A stretch of DNA of 64,000 nt from NCBI GenBank assembly GCA_017435865.1, contig JAFSEF010000130.1, positions 62,001 to 126,000 of the forward strand, written 5' to 3'. Below, one piece after another: positions 55,607-63,198 of this stretch. Each line of letters opens with the position of its first letter. Position 1 is the first letter of the stretch. The translations under genes and the position numbers were made by a program. The notes under the pieces are model-generated. The model was not told the DNA's origin. It saw nothing but the letters and a program-made list of their open reading frames with translations, and did not search any database. The DNA comes from Clostridia bacterium (lineage in GTDB: Bacteria > Bacillota > Clostridia > Oscillospirales > Acutalibacteraceae).

Positions 55607-56266
55607 TTAAAAGAGATTCCGGAAGAAGTTAATAATCTTTTCAAAAAATGCACGCAGTTTGTCAAAGAAGTTCTGCGGTTTTTCTTCCGGTTGTTCGTAG
55701 CTTGGGTGGGAATAGCCCATCACAACGGCTTTTTCGCGGTCGATCGGGCGCAGACGCTCAATGACATGGTCCTTGCCGTTGTAGTTTTCGTCCGAGGCAT
55801 TGCCGCCGATGGTGTAAATGCAGGTTTTGCCGTTGTCATCGGTGAAATATCCGCTTTCGGACACGAATTCCACATGGTGCGAAATGCCGGTGCCATCGGT
55901 GTCAAAAAACACGATGTCGCCTTTTTGCGGCACGTAATCGCTGTTTACGACATGGTACTCCCCTTTTGCCTTGTACCAATCCATCATGGAGGCACAGGTG
56001 GCACGCTTAGGGATGGCTGTATTCAGCAGACCGATCTGATCGGCACACCAGCCGAGAAACACCGCACACCATGCAGCGTTGGACGGCACCCCGTAATACC
56101 ATTCGTTGAACTTGTTGGAGCCGTTACCGTAGTAGCCGATTTCTGCTCTTGCAGTTTCGATGATTTCATCAGCGACCTGTTTATGTGTATTTATGCTTGC
56201 AGAAACATAAAAAATGCTACAAATGAATAAAATAACACATAATACAAAAGAAGTTACCTTTTTCAT
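55607..56266 (-). CDS. Secreted CHAP amidase with amphipathic C-terminal tail
   Basis: A 219-residue secreted protein. Signal peptide 1-24, then a CHAP domain with Cys67 in NAAWCAVFLGWC and His in GISHHVEFV. It should hydrolyse peptidoglycan. There is no dockerin; instead the last 20 residues (FFDKLRAFFEKIINFFRNLF) form a repeating Phe-Phe amphipathic helix likely to bind a membrane or surface. ATG 56266 follows AGGAG. It lies 56 bases downstream of serS on the same strand and may be read through from it. Confidence 0.85.
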   Translation of the reverse strand: MKKVTSFVLCVILFICSIFYVSASINTHKQVADEIIETARAEIGYYGNGSNKFNEWYYGVPSNAAWCAVFLGWCADQIGLLNTAIPKRATCASMMDWYKAKGEYHVVNSDYVPQKGDIVFFDTDGTGISHHVEFVSESGYFTDDNGKTCIYTIGGNASDENYNGKDHVIERLRPIDREKAVVMGYSHPSYEQPEEKPQNFFDKLRAFFEKIINFFRNLF

Positions 56267-56322
56267 AATCAATCTCCTGTGTAGCAAAAGGACAGGGGGG
56301 GATTCCCTGTCCTGTATTGTAT

Positions 56323-57609
56323 TTATTTTGTGGGGATGAGCTTTTCTTTGCCGCCCATGTAGGGACGAAGTGCTTCGGGAATGCTGACAGTGCCGTCTGC
56401 ATTGAGGTTGTTTTCAAGGAAAGCAATGAGCATTCTGGGCGGTGCAACAACGGTGTTGTTGAGAGTATGCGGCAGGTAGTTGCCGTTTTCGCCCTTGACA
56501 CGCATTTTCAGTCTTCTTGCCTGTGCATCACCGAGGTTGGAGCAGGAACCGACTTCAAAATACTTCTTCTGACGGGGACTCCATGCTTCAACGTCAATGG
56601 ACTTGACCTTAAGATCTGCCAAGTCACCCGAGCAGCATTCAAGCGTACGAACGGGAATATCGAGCGAACGGAAGAGATCGACGGTGTTCTGCCACAGCTT
56701 GTTGAACCACATCGGGCTTTCTTCAGGCTTGCAAACAACAATCATTTCCTGCTTTTCAAACTGATGAATACGATAAACACCACGTTCTTCAATGCCGTGA
56801 GCACCTTTTTCCTTACGGAAACAAGGAGAATAACTTGTAAGAGTCTGCGGAAGCGTGTTTTCGGGGATCATCTGATCGATGAATTTACCGATCATGGAGT
56901 GTTCACTGGTGCCGATGAGATAAAGGTCTTCGCCCTCAATTTTATACATCATTGCATCCATTTCAGCGAAGCTCATAACGCCTGTAACAACATTGGAACG
57001 GATCATAAAGGGCGGAATGCAATAGGTAAAGCCGCGGTCGATCATGAAATCTCTTGCGTAGCTGATCACTGCAGAGTGCAGTCTTGCAATGTCGCCCATG
57101 AGGTAATAGAAACCGTTGCCTGCAACTCTGCCGGCAGCATCGATGTCAATACCGTTGAAAGTTTCCATGATATCGGTGTGGTAAGGTACTTCAAAATCGG
57201 GTACAAGAGGTTCGCCGTACTTCTGTACTTCCACATTTTCGCTGTCATCCTTGCCGATCGGAACGGTAGGATCGATAATATTGGGAATTACCATCATAAT
57301 CTGTGTGATGCGTTCGCTGAGTTCTGCTTCTTTTTTCTCAGCTTCTGCAAGTGCTGCAGACTGTTCGGTAACCTTTTTCTTCATTTCTTCGGCTTCTTCA
57401 CGTTTGCCCTGTGCCATCAGACCACCGATCTGTTTGGAAAAACAGTTACGGTCAGCACGAAGTCCGTCTGCCTGCTGCTTGATCTGGCGGCTTTCGGCAT
57501 CAAGTGCAATCACTTCATCAACAAGAGGAAGTTTGTCTTCCTGGAACTTATTACGGATGTTCTGCTTTACAATTTCAGGATTTTCTCTCAAAAAACGAAT
57601 ATCAATCAT
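56323..57609 (-). CDS. serS: Seryl-tRNA synthetase
   Basis: A 428-residue class II synthetase that charges tRNA-Ser. It has the N-terminal long coiled coil (about 25-105), motif 2 (YSPCFRKEKGAHG region) and motif 3 near the C-terminus (NNTVVAPPRMLIAFLENN). AAGGAG precedes the start. It lies 26 bases after parB, possibly the last gene of the parA-parB unit. No T-box leader is evident upstream. Confidence 0.96.
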   Translation of the reverse strand: MIDIRFLRENPEIVKQNIRNKFQEDKLPLVDEVIALDAESRQIKQQADGLRADRNCFSKQIGGLMAQGKREEAEEMKKKVTEQSAALAEAEKKEAELSERITQIMMVIPNIIDPTVPIGKDDSENVEVQKYGEPLVPDFEVPYHTDIMETFNGIDIDAAGRVAGNGFYYLMGDIARLHSAVISYARDFMIDRGFTYCIPPFMIRSNVVTGVMSFAEMDAMMYKIEGEDLYLIGTSEHSMIGKFIDQMIPENTLPQTLTSYSPCFRKEKGAHGIEERGVYRIHQFEKQEMIVVCKPEESPMWFNKLWQNTVDLFRSLDIPVRTLECCSGDLADLKVKSIDVEAWSPRQKKYFEVGSCSNLGDAQARRLKMRVKGENGNYLPHTLNNTVVAPPRMLIAFLENNLNADGTVSIPEALRPYMGGKEKLIPTK

Positions 57610-57635
57610 GGTATTTCTCCTTAATTTTCTCTCAA

Positions 57636-58496
57636 TTATTCTTCAAAAAGGGCTGCAAGCTTCTTCAGATCATCATCATCGAAGAACTCAAACTCAATTT
57701 TACCGCCGGTCTTCCCTGCTCCCTTGGAGGTGATTCTGACTTTTCTGCCAAGGGTTTGTGTCAATGCAAGCGAAACTTCACTGTGCCAATGCTTTACGGG
57801 TTCTTCTTTTTCTTCTTTGGGCGGTTTGTTGAGATTTTTGACAAGTTTTTCAGTCTCACGCACACTCAGACCTTTTTCGGATACGGTCAATGCAACATCA
57901 TAGATCATATCCTTGTTTTCAAGACCCAACAGAGTTCTTGCGTGCCCTGCTGAAAGTGTACCATCTGAAACAAGTTCAATGCAATCGTCAGGCAACTGCA
58001 GCAAGCGAAGTGCATTTGCAACAGCAGGACGTGATTTGGAGAGTTGTTCGGCTGCTTCATTCTGTGTCAGACCGAAATCATCCATCAATCTGCGGATACC
58101 AATGGCTTCTTCCATCGGATTGAGGTCTTCACGCTGCAGATTTTCGATCAAAGCAACTGCGGCTGCTTCTTTATCATCAAGAACTTTAATAACAACGGGT
58201 ACTCTTGTCAGACCTGCCATACGGGCAGCTCTCCAGCGACGTTCGCCTGCAACAATGCGATAAGAACCATCTGACTGCGGACGAACAAGAATCGGCTGCA
58301 GAATACCGTGTGCAGCGATGCTTTCTGAGAGCTCTTGCAGGGCTTCGTCATCAAATTCTGTACGAGGTTGGCTGCGGTCAGGGTCAATATCACCGATCGG
58401 CAACATCGTTGTGCCTTCGGTAAGTGCATCTTCAGGTGCATTTTCAACAAAAAGCTGACTGATTCCCTTTCCGAGTCCGCCTTTTTTGGTTGCCAT
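57636..58496 (-). CDS. parB: Chromosome partitioning protein ParB
   Basis: A 286-residue ParB. The CTP-binding domain has IVAGERRWRAA, and the HTH DNA-binding region includes LTQNEAAEQLSKSRPAVANALRLL. The C-terminal dimerisation domain ends with KKLAALFEE. It loads on parS and spreads as a sliding clamp, working with ParA. It starts behind AAAGGAGG, 32 bases after parA. Confidence 0.95.
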   Translation of the reverse strand: MATKKGGLGKGISQLFVENAPEDALTEGTTMLPIGDIDPDRSQPRTEFDDEALQELSESIAAHGILQPILVRPQSDGSYRIVAGERRWRAARMAGLTRVPVVIKVLDDKEAAAVALIENLQREDLNPMEEAIGIRRLMDDFGLTQNEAAEQLSKSRPAVANALRLLQLPDDCIELVSDGTLSAGHARTLLGLENKDMIYDVALTVSEKGLSVRETEKLVKNLNKPPKEEKEEPVKHWHSEVSLALTQTLGRKVRITSKGAGKTGGKIEFEFFDDDDLKKLAALFEE

Positions 58497-58528
58497 AAAG
58501 GAAACCTCCTTTAAAAATGTTATAAATA

Positions 58529-59290
58529 TTATTGTTTGTCCAGAAATTCTTTTGCAAGGTCCATGTATGCGACACTGCCTTTGGAGCTGCGATCGTAGTA
58601 CATGACAGGCTGACCGAATGACGGAGCCTCTGAAAGACGGACATTACGCGGAATAACAGTGGTAAATACCTTACGGGGGAAGAATTTTTTGACTTCTTCC
58701 ACAACCTGCTGTGTCAGATTGAGTCTGCCGTCATACATTGTCAGCAGCACACCCTCAAGATCAATATAGGGGTTATACAGACGTTTTATCTGTCTGACAG
58801 TCGCCATCAGCTGTGAAAGTCCTTCCAAAGCATAATATTCACACTGAATGGGTACCAGGAAGGTGTCCGATGCGGTCAGAGCATTGAGAGTGATGAGTCC
58901 CAATGAAGGCGGACAATCAAGGAAAATGTAGTCATATTTTTCCCATACACTCGCAAGAGCTTTCTTTAACAGGCTTTCTCTGCCCTCAATTTCAATAATT
59001 TCGATTTCTGCACCTGCAAGATTCATGTTTGAAGGCATCAGATCTATATTATCAAACTCAGTATGTACAATTGCCTGTGCGGCAGTGCACTTCCCTGTCA
59101 GTACGTCATAGGATGAATGTTCAATTCCTCTTTTATTAATGCCAAAGCCGCTTGTGGAGTTCCCCTGCGGATCAATATCCACAAGAAGTGTCTTTTTGCC
59201 TTCAAGTCCGATGGCTGCGGCAAGGTTTACAGCGGTTGTGGTCTTCCCTACACCGCCTTTTTGGTTGAGGATGGATACTGTTTTTGCCAT
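58529..59290 (-). CDS. parA: Chromosome partitioning ATPase ParA (Soj)
   Basis: A 253-residue deviant Walker-A ATPase: QKGGVGKTTTAVNLA at residues 10-24, DIDPQGNSTSG and FLDCPPSLG. It positions ParB-parS complexes and may influence DnaA. AAAGGAGG precedes the start. Two parS sites lie just upstream, and the transcript continues into parB. Confidence 0.95.
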   Translation of the reverse strand: MAKTVSILNQKGGVGKTTTAVNLAAAIGLEGKKTLLVDIDPQGNSTSGFGINKRGIEHSSYDVLTGKCTAAQAIVHTEFDNIDLMPSNMNLAGAEIEIIEIEGRESLLKKALASVWEKYDYIFLDCPPSLGLITLNALTASDTFLVPIQCEYYALEGLSQLMATVRQIKRLYNPYIDLEGVLLTMYDGRLNLTQQVVEEVKKFFPRKVFTTVIPRNVRLSEAPSFGQPVMYYDRSSKGSVAYMDLAKEFLDKQ

Positions 59291-59320
59291 AGAATCCTCC
59301 TTTTTTAATTTGTAAGTCCT

Positions 59321-59349
59321 ATTATATAGCAGTCAGACATAAAAATCAA
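59321..59349 (-). promoter_or_regulatory. Probable sigma-A promoter of parAB
   Basis: On the minus strand TTGATT (59344-59349) and TATAAT (59321-59326) are separated by 17 bases, next to a parS site, which may couple expression to ParB binding. Confidence 0.55.
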
Positions 59350-59364
59350 CTGTATTTGCAAAAA

Positions 59365-59380
59365 TGTTTCACGTGAAACA
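59365..59380. promoter_or_regulatory. parS centromere-like site 1
   Basis: A perfect 16-bp palindrome TGTTTCACGTGAAACA, the parS consensus recognised by ParB/Spo0J. Confidence 0.97.
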
Positions 59381-59411
59381 TAGTTTTCTTAACCGGAAAA
59401 CACAGTATAAA

Positions 59412-59427
59412 TGTTTCACGTGAAACA
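59412..59427. promoter_or_regulatory. parS centromere-like site 2
   Basis: A second perfect TGTTTCACGTGAAACA, 47 bases from the first, between parA and noc. Confidence 0.97.
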
Positions 59428-59429
59428 TT

Positions 59430-59466
59430 TACAAAAGACAAACGACCGCTTTTTGAGCGGTCGCTT
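59430..59466 (-). terminator. Terminator after noc
   Basis: CGACCGCT (59443-59450) pairs with AGCGGTCG (59456-59463), followed on the minus strand by a T-rich run, so noc and parAB are separate transcripts. Confidence 0.8.
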
Positions 59467-59503
59467 GCCTTGTTGTGGATGAGGGGAAATGGTATAAAAG
59501 ATA

Positions 59504-60292
59504 TTATGGAATATCTTTCGGGTGAGGTGATTTTGGAATCGTGACAGTATATATGATATAATCGTCAGTCTCCCTTTGTTGTGTTCCTGCTTCAATGCCT
59601 GCACTTCGCATAACATCAACAGCCTTGTTAAATGTATTCAGAAAGATTCTCAGATCTTTGAACACGACCTTATTTTTAACAGTTTCCTTCGTTTGTTTAG
59701 CAGTCTTCCCTGCTATCTGTTCTTTATGAAGCATTGACATCAGACAGTTTTTCATATCATGAGTATCATTGTAAACTAATAATTGTCTTGCACGACGTTC
59801 ACTGATGTCATTTTCGACTATTATTTTGCGTAAGTCAACCGGAATACGAAGCAGTCGTAGCTTATTACACACTGTCGGTTGTGTCTTGCCTAAACAAAAC
59901 GCTGCTTCCTCCTGAGTCAGATGATGCACTTCAATCAAATTTTGTATCGCCTCTGCTTCTTCAAAATAATGAAGATCGGCTCTTTGTATATTCTCAAGCA
60001 GCGCAAATACAGCACTTTCACGGTCATTTGCTTCCAATACAATACACGGAACTCTCTGTAGTCCTGCAAGCATTGCGGCTTTAAGTCGACGTTCACCTGA
60101 AATCAGTTCAACCTTCTCCCCTGTCTGTCGTACACACAGAGGTTGAAGGACACCGTTCTTTGCAATCGATTGTGCAAGTCCCTGCAAGCGTTCTTCCTCA
60201 AAATGCTTTCGTGGTTGTGACGGATTGGGTGTGATTCTGCGTACATCGATCCAGAATACGCGGCTGACCCGTATGCAACTTTCTTGTGCCAT
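59504..60292 (-). CDS. noc: Nucleoid occlusion protein / ParB paralogue
   Basis: A 262-residue ParB-family protein. It has the CTP-site motif SGERRLKAAMLAGLQRVP, ENIQRADL and an HTH (LTQEEAAFCLGKTQPTVCNKL). Its place between rsmG and parA matches Noc, which binds NBS sites and blocks septum formation over the nucleoid. The N-terminal membrane-binding helix of Bacillus Noc is not obvious, so a second ParB-like role is possible. ATG 60292 has CGGAG; the in-frame extension to 60361 runs through a palindrome and is rejected. Confidence 0.85.
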   Translation of the reverse strand: MAQESCIRVSRVFWIDVRRITPNPSQPRKHFEEERLQGLAQSIAKNGVLQPLCVRQTGEKVELISGERRLKAAMLAGLQRVPCIVLEANDRESAVFALLENIQRADLHYFEEAEAIQNLIEVHHLTQEEAAFCLGKTQPTVCNKLRLLRIPVDLRKIIVENDISERRARQLLVYNDTHDMKNCLMSMLHKEQIAGKTAKQTKETVKNKVVFKDLRIFLNTFNKAVDVMRSAGIEAGTQQRETDDYIIYTVTIPKSPHPKDIP

Positions 60293-60316
60293 TATAAACT
60301 CCGTGCAAAATAATAA

Positions 60317-60359
60317 GGTATATTGGTCGGACAAGCTTTCCTGACAAGACCAATATACC
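60317..60359. promoter_or_regulatory. Long palindrome in the noc leader
   Basis: A perfect 12-bp inverted repeat GGTATATTGGTC (60317-60328) with GACCAATATACC (60348-60359), with inner GGA/TCC pairing. It could be an operator, a Noc-type binding site variant or an RNA hairpin. It lies between rsmG and noc and may also reduce readthrough. Confidence 0.5.
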
Positions 60360-60417
60360 ATACTTTCATTGCAAATTTACACGAAATATGCAAACAGAAT
60401 TATATTATATTTTAATG

Positions 60418-61128
60418 TTATAACGGTTTTTTACTGATTTGTGCCTGATTACGGGGATATTTTGTCGGAGTCTGCGATATTTTTTCAGCAACAACAATAT
60501 GCCTTTGTGCTCCGTCTATGATTACTGATTCATTCTGCAATACTTTACCGCCTAAGTTTGCGATCGCTCCAAAACCGCGTTGTTGTTCGTCAGTTTCCAA
60601 CTTTCCTTTCATGGGTGCAAACAATCCGTTGACCTTAACAAGGGGCATACAGTATTCAGAGAGTTGGTTGAGTTGTGCAACAGCACGTGCCGTTACAACA
60701 TCAAACGTTTCGCGGTACTTCGGGTTTCTGCCAAGCTCTTCTGCTCTTGCAGTCAGAACTTCTGCTTCTAAACCAAGCTCACGCAATAAGAATCTGACAA
60801 AATCGAGTTTTTTATTGATAGAGTCCACCAATACAGCTTCTGATTTGGGTTCAGCACACAAAAGCACTGCACCCGGAAAACCACCACCGGTACCGATATC
60901 AGCATAACGGATTCCCTGTCCGAGCTTTACAAACCTGAGCAACAGCAGGCTGTCAACGAAATGTTTCTTCACAATTTCATCGGGTTGCGTAATAGCAGTG
61001 AGGTTGACTTTTTGATTATAGTCAATCAGCAACGCTGCATAGGTATCCAGTCTGTCACAACATTCATCTGTTATGCTCACACCAATATCTGCACAGGATT
61101 GCAACAGTAATTCTTTTGAAATGGTCAT
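60418..61128 (-). CDS. rsmG: 16S rRNA (guanine527-N7)-methyltransferase RsmG
   Basis: A 236-residue SAM-dependent methyltransferase that modifies G527 of 16S rRNA. The SAM-binding motif is DIGTGGGFPGAVL, and VVTARAVAQLNQLSEYC is typical of the family. It starts 18 bases after mnmG with AAGAGATG upstream, and is co-transcribed with it. Confidence 0.95.
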   Translation of the reverse strand: MTISKELLLQSCADIGVSITDECCDRLDTYAALLIDYNQKVNLTAITQPDEIVKKHFVDSLLLLRFVKLGQGIRYADIGTGGGFPGAVLLCAEPKSEAVLVDSINKKLDFVRFLLRELGLEAEVLTARAEELGRNPKYRETFDVVTARAVAQLNQLSEYCMPLVKVNGLFAPMKGKLETDEQQRGFGAIANLGGKVLQNESVIIDGAQRHIVVAEKISQTPTKYPRNQAQISKKPL

Positions 61129-61146
61129 TCTATCATCTCTTATAAA

Positions 61147-63015
61147 TTATGTATTATTTTTTGCAAGATAAATCATCAAAACAGATATATCCGCAGGACT
61201 TACACCCGAAATACGGGCAGCTTGTCCGATACTGCGAGGACGGATTTTTTGTAACTTTTCCCTTGCTTCCGTACGCAGGTTGATAATCTGTGTGTAGTCT
61301 ATCTCATCAGGAATCAGTTTTTCTTCCAAGCGTTGCTGTTCACGGATTGCAGCATACTGACGTTTGATATAACCTTCATATTTCAAATCAATTTCAACCT
61401 GCTCAAAAATTTCATAAGGAAGATCAGGTCGGGTCTTGTCGAATGCGGTCAGACATTCATAATTAAGCTGCGGTCTGCGGATCAGATCAGCAAGGTGTGC
61501 ACCTGTGGTCATTGCAGATGTTTCACGTGAAACAAGTACCGCATTGAGTTCTTCATTGGGTGCCAACACAACACTCTCAACACGTTCGCGTTCAGCAGCA
61601 ATCAGTTCCTGTTTTTTAAGCAATGCATGATAGCGTTCTTCACTGATCAATCCTAACTGATAACCACGTTCAGTCAGACGCAGGTCCGCATTGTCCTGTC
61701 TTAAAATCAATCGATATTCAGATCGACTTGTCATCATACGATACGGTTCATTACAACCTTTGGTAACAAGATCGTCAATCAACGTTCCGATATAAGAAGA
61801 CGAACGCTCAAGAATAAAAGGCTCTTTATTCAATATCTTGTGTGCGGCATTGATACCCGCTACAAGTCCTTGTGCTGCTGCTTCTTCATAACCGGATGAA
61901 CCATTGAACTGACCTGCACCGAAAAGTCCGTCAAAATCAAGAAATTCAAGAGTCGGTTTCAGTGCAAGCGGATCTGTACAATCATACTCAATGGCATACG
62001 CATTACGCATAACCTGCACATTTTCGAGTCCCGGAATGGTACGCAAAAAAGCATCCTGCACATCAACAGGCAGGGAAGATGAGAGACCCTGTAAATATAA
62101 TTCCTGTGTATCAAGTCCACAGGGTTCAATAAAAATCTGATGTCTTTGTTTGTCAGCAAATCGGACAATTTTATCTTCGATGCTCGGACAATAACGAGGA
62201 CCGACACCTTCAATCATACCGCCAAACAGGGGAGACCGATGCAGATTTTCCAAGATGATGCGTTTGGTTTCTTCATTTGTATAGGTAACATGACAAACAG
62301 CTTTATTTTCAGGCAATTTCTTGTTTTCAAAAGAAAAAGGAACAATGCGTTCGTCACCTTCCTGCACTTCCAAAGCAGAAAAATCAACCGAACGGCGATT
62401 GACTCTCGATGGCGTACCTGTTTTAAAACGACGAAGGGGAAGTTCCATCTCTTTGAGCGAATCCGAAAGACCGAGAGCAGGGAACATACCGTCCGGACCG
62501 CTGCTTCGTACATGTTCACCGACATAAATTTTACCGTCTAAGAAGGTACCGGTTGCAAGAATCACACACTGTGCAAGATACACGCAACCGAGTTCGGTAT
62601 GCATCTGCCATTGAGTATCATTCTTAACAAGTTTTACAACTTCTGCCTGTACAAGATCGAGATTTTCCTGCGACTCCATACAGTTTTTCATATACTTGCT
62701 GTAATCACGTCGATCAATCTGTGCACGCAGAGAATGTACCGCAGGACCTTTACCGACATTGAGCATACGTGATTGAATGAGAGTTGCATCCGCAGCTTTA
62801 CCCATTTCACCGCCAAGAGCATCAATTTCACGAACAAGATGACCTTTGCTTGTGCCGCCGATGGACGGATTACAAGGCATATTGCCGACCCAATCGAGGT
62901 TGATGGTAAAACAAATCGTACGGCAACCCAGACGGGCAGCCGCAAGAGCCGCTTCAATACCGGCATGACCGGCACCGATGACAGCTACCTGATATTCTCC
63001 GGAAAAAAAGTCCAT
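61147..63015 (-). CDS. mnmG: tRNA uridine-34 carboxymethylaminomethyl synthesis protein MnmG
   Basis: A 622-residue FAD protein. VAVIGAGHAGIEAALAAARLG binds FAD, and CNPSIGGTSKGHLV and TGTFLDGKIYVGE are MnmG signatures. It works with MnmE on wobble uridine 34. The start has AGGAGG. A perfect parS (61519-61534) lies inside its coding sequence. Confidence 0.97.
   Translation of the reverse strand: MDFFSGEYQVAVIGAGHAGIEAALAAARLGCRTICFTINLDWVGNMPCNPSIGGTSKGHLVREIDALGGEMGKAADATLIQSRMLNVGKGPAVHSLRAQIDRRDYSKYMKNCMESQENLDLVQAEVVKLVKNDTQWQMHTELGCVYLAQCVILATGTFLDGKIYVGEHVRSSGPDGMFPALGLSDSLKEMELPLRRFKTGTPSRVNRRSVDFSALEVQEGDERIVPFSFENKKLPENKAVCHVTYTNEETKRIILENLHRSPLFGGMIEGVGPRYCPSIEDKIVRFADKQRHQIFIEPCGLDTQELYLQGLSSSLPVDVQDAFLRTIPGLENVQVMRNAYAIEYDCTDPLALKPTLEFLDFDGLFGAGQFNGSSGYEEAAAQGLVAGINAAHKILNKEPFILERSSSYIGTLIDDLVTKGCNEPYRMMTSRSEYRLILRQDNADLRLTERGYQLGLISEERYHALLKKQELIAAERERVESVVLAPNEELNAVLVSRETSAMTTGAHLADLIRRPQLNYECLTAFDKTRPDLPYEIFEQVEIDLKYEGYIKRQYAAIREQQRLEEKLIPDEIDYTQIINLRTEAREKLQKIRPRSIGQAARISGVSPADISVLMIYLAKNNT
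61519..61534. promoter_or_regulatory. parS site 3 inside mnmG
   Basis: A third perfect TGTTTCACGTGAAACA within the mnmG coding sequence. In the mnmG frame it encodes VSRETS, so the site is held without breaking the protein. Confidence 0.95.
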
Positions 63016-63045
63016 ACGAAACCTCCTGATAACTATACGACTAAT

Positions 63046-63074
63046 ATTATATCATTATTAATATAGGAATGCAA
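63046..63074 (-). promoter_or_regulatory. Possible sigma-A promoter of mnmG-rsmG
   Basis: On the minus strand TTGCAT (63069-63074) and TATAAT (63046-63051) with a 17-base spacer, 31 bases before mnmG. Confidence 0.45.
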
Positions 63075-63143
63075 GATGAAAAAACGGAACATAAAAGGGA
63101 AGGACAGCAATGTTCATCACATACAATGCTAAATAAAATCGAA

Positions 63144-63177
63144 AAAAGGATTGCCCTTTCGGACAATCCTTTATTAC
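63144..63177 (-). terminator. Terminator of the LCP gene
   Basis: On the minus strand AAAGGATTGTCC pairs with GGGCAATCCTTTTTT, 22 bases past the stop. It belongs to the same stem family as 38386 and 44313. Confidence 0.85.
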
Positions 63178-63198
63178 AAATATTATAATGATCAGAAA

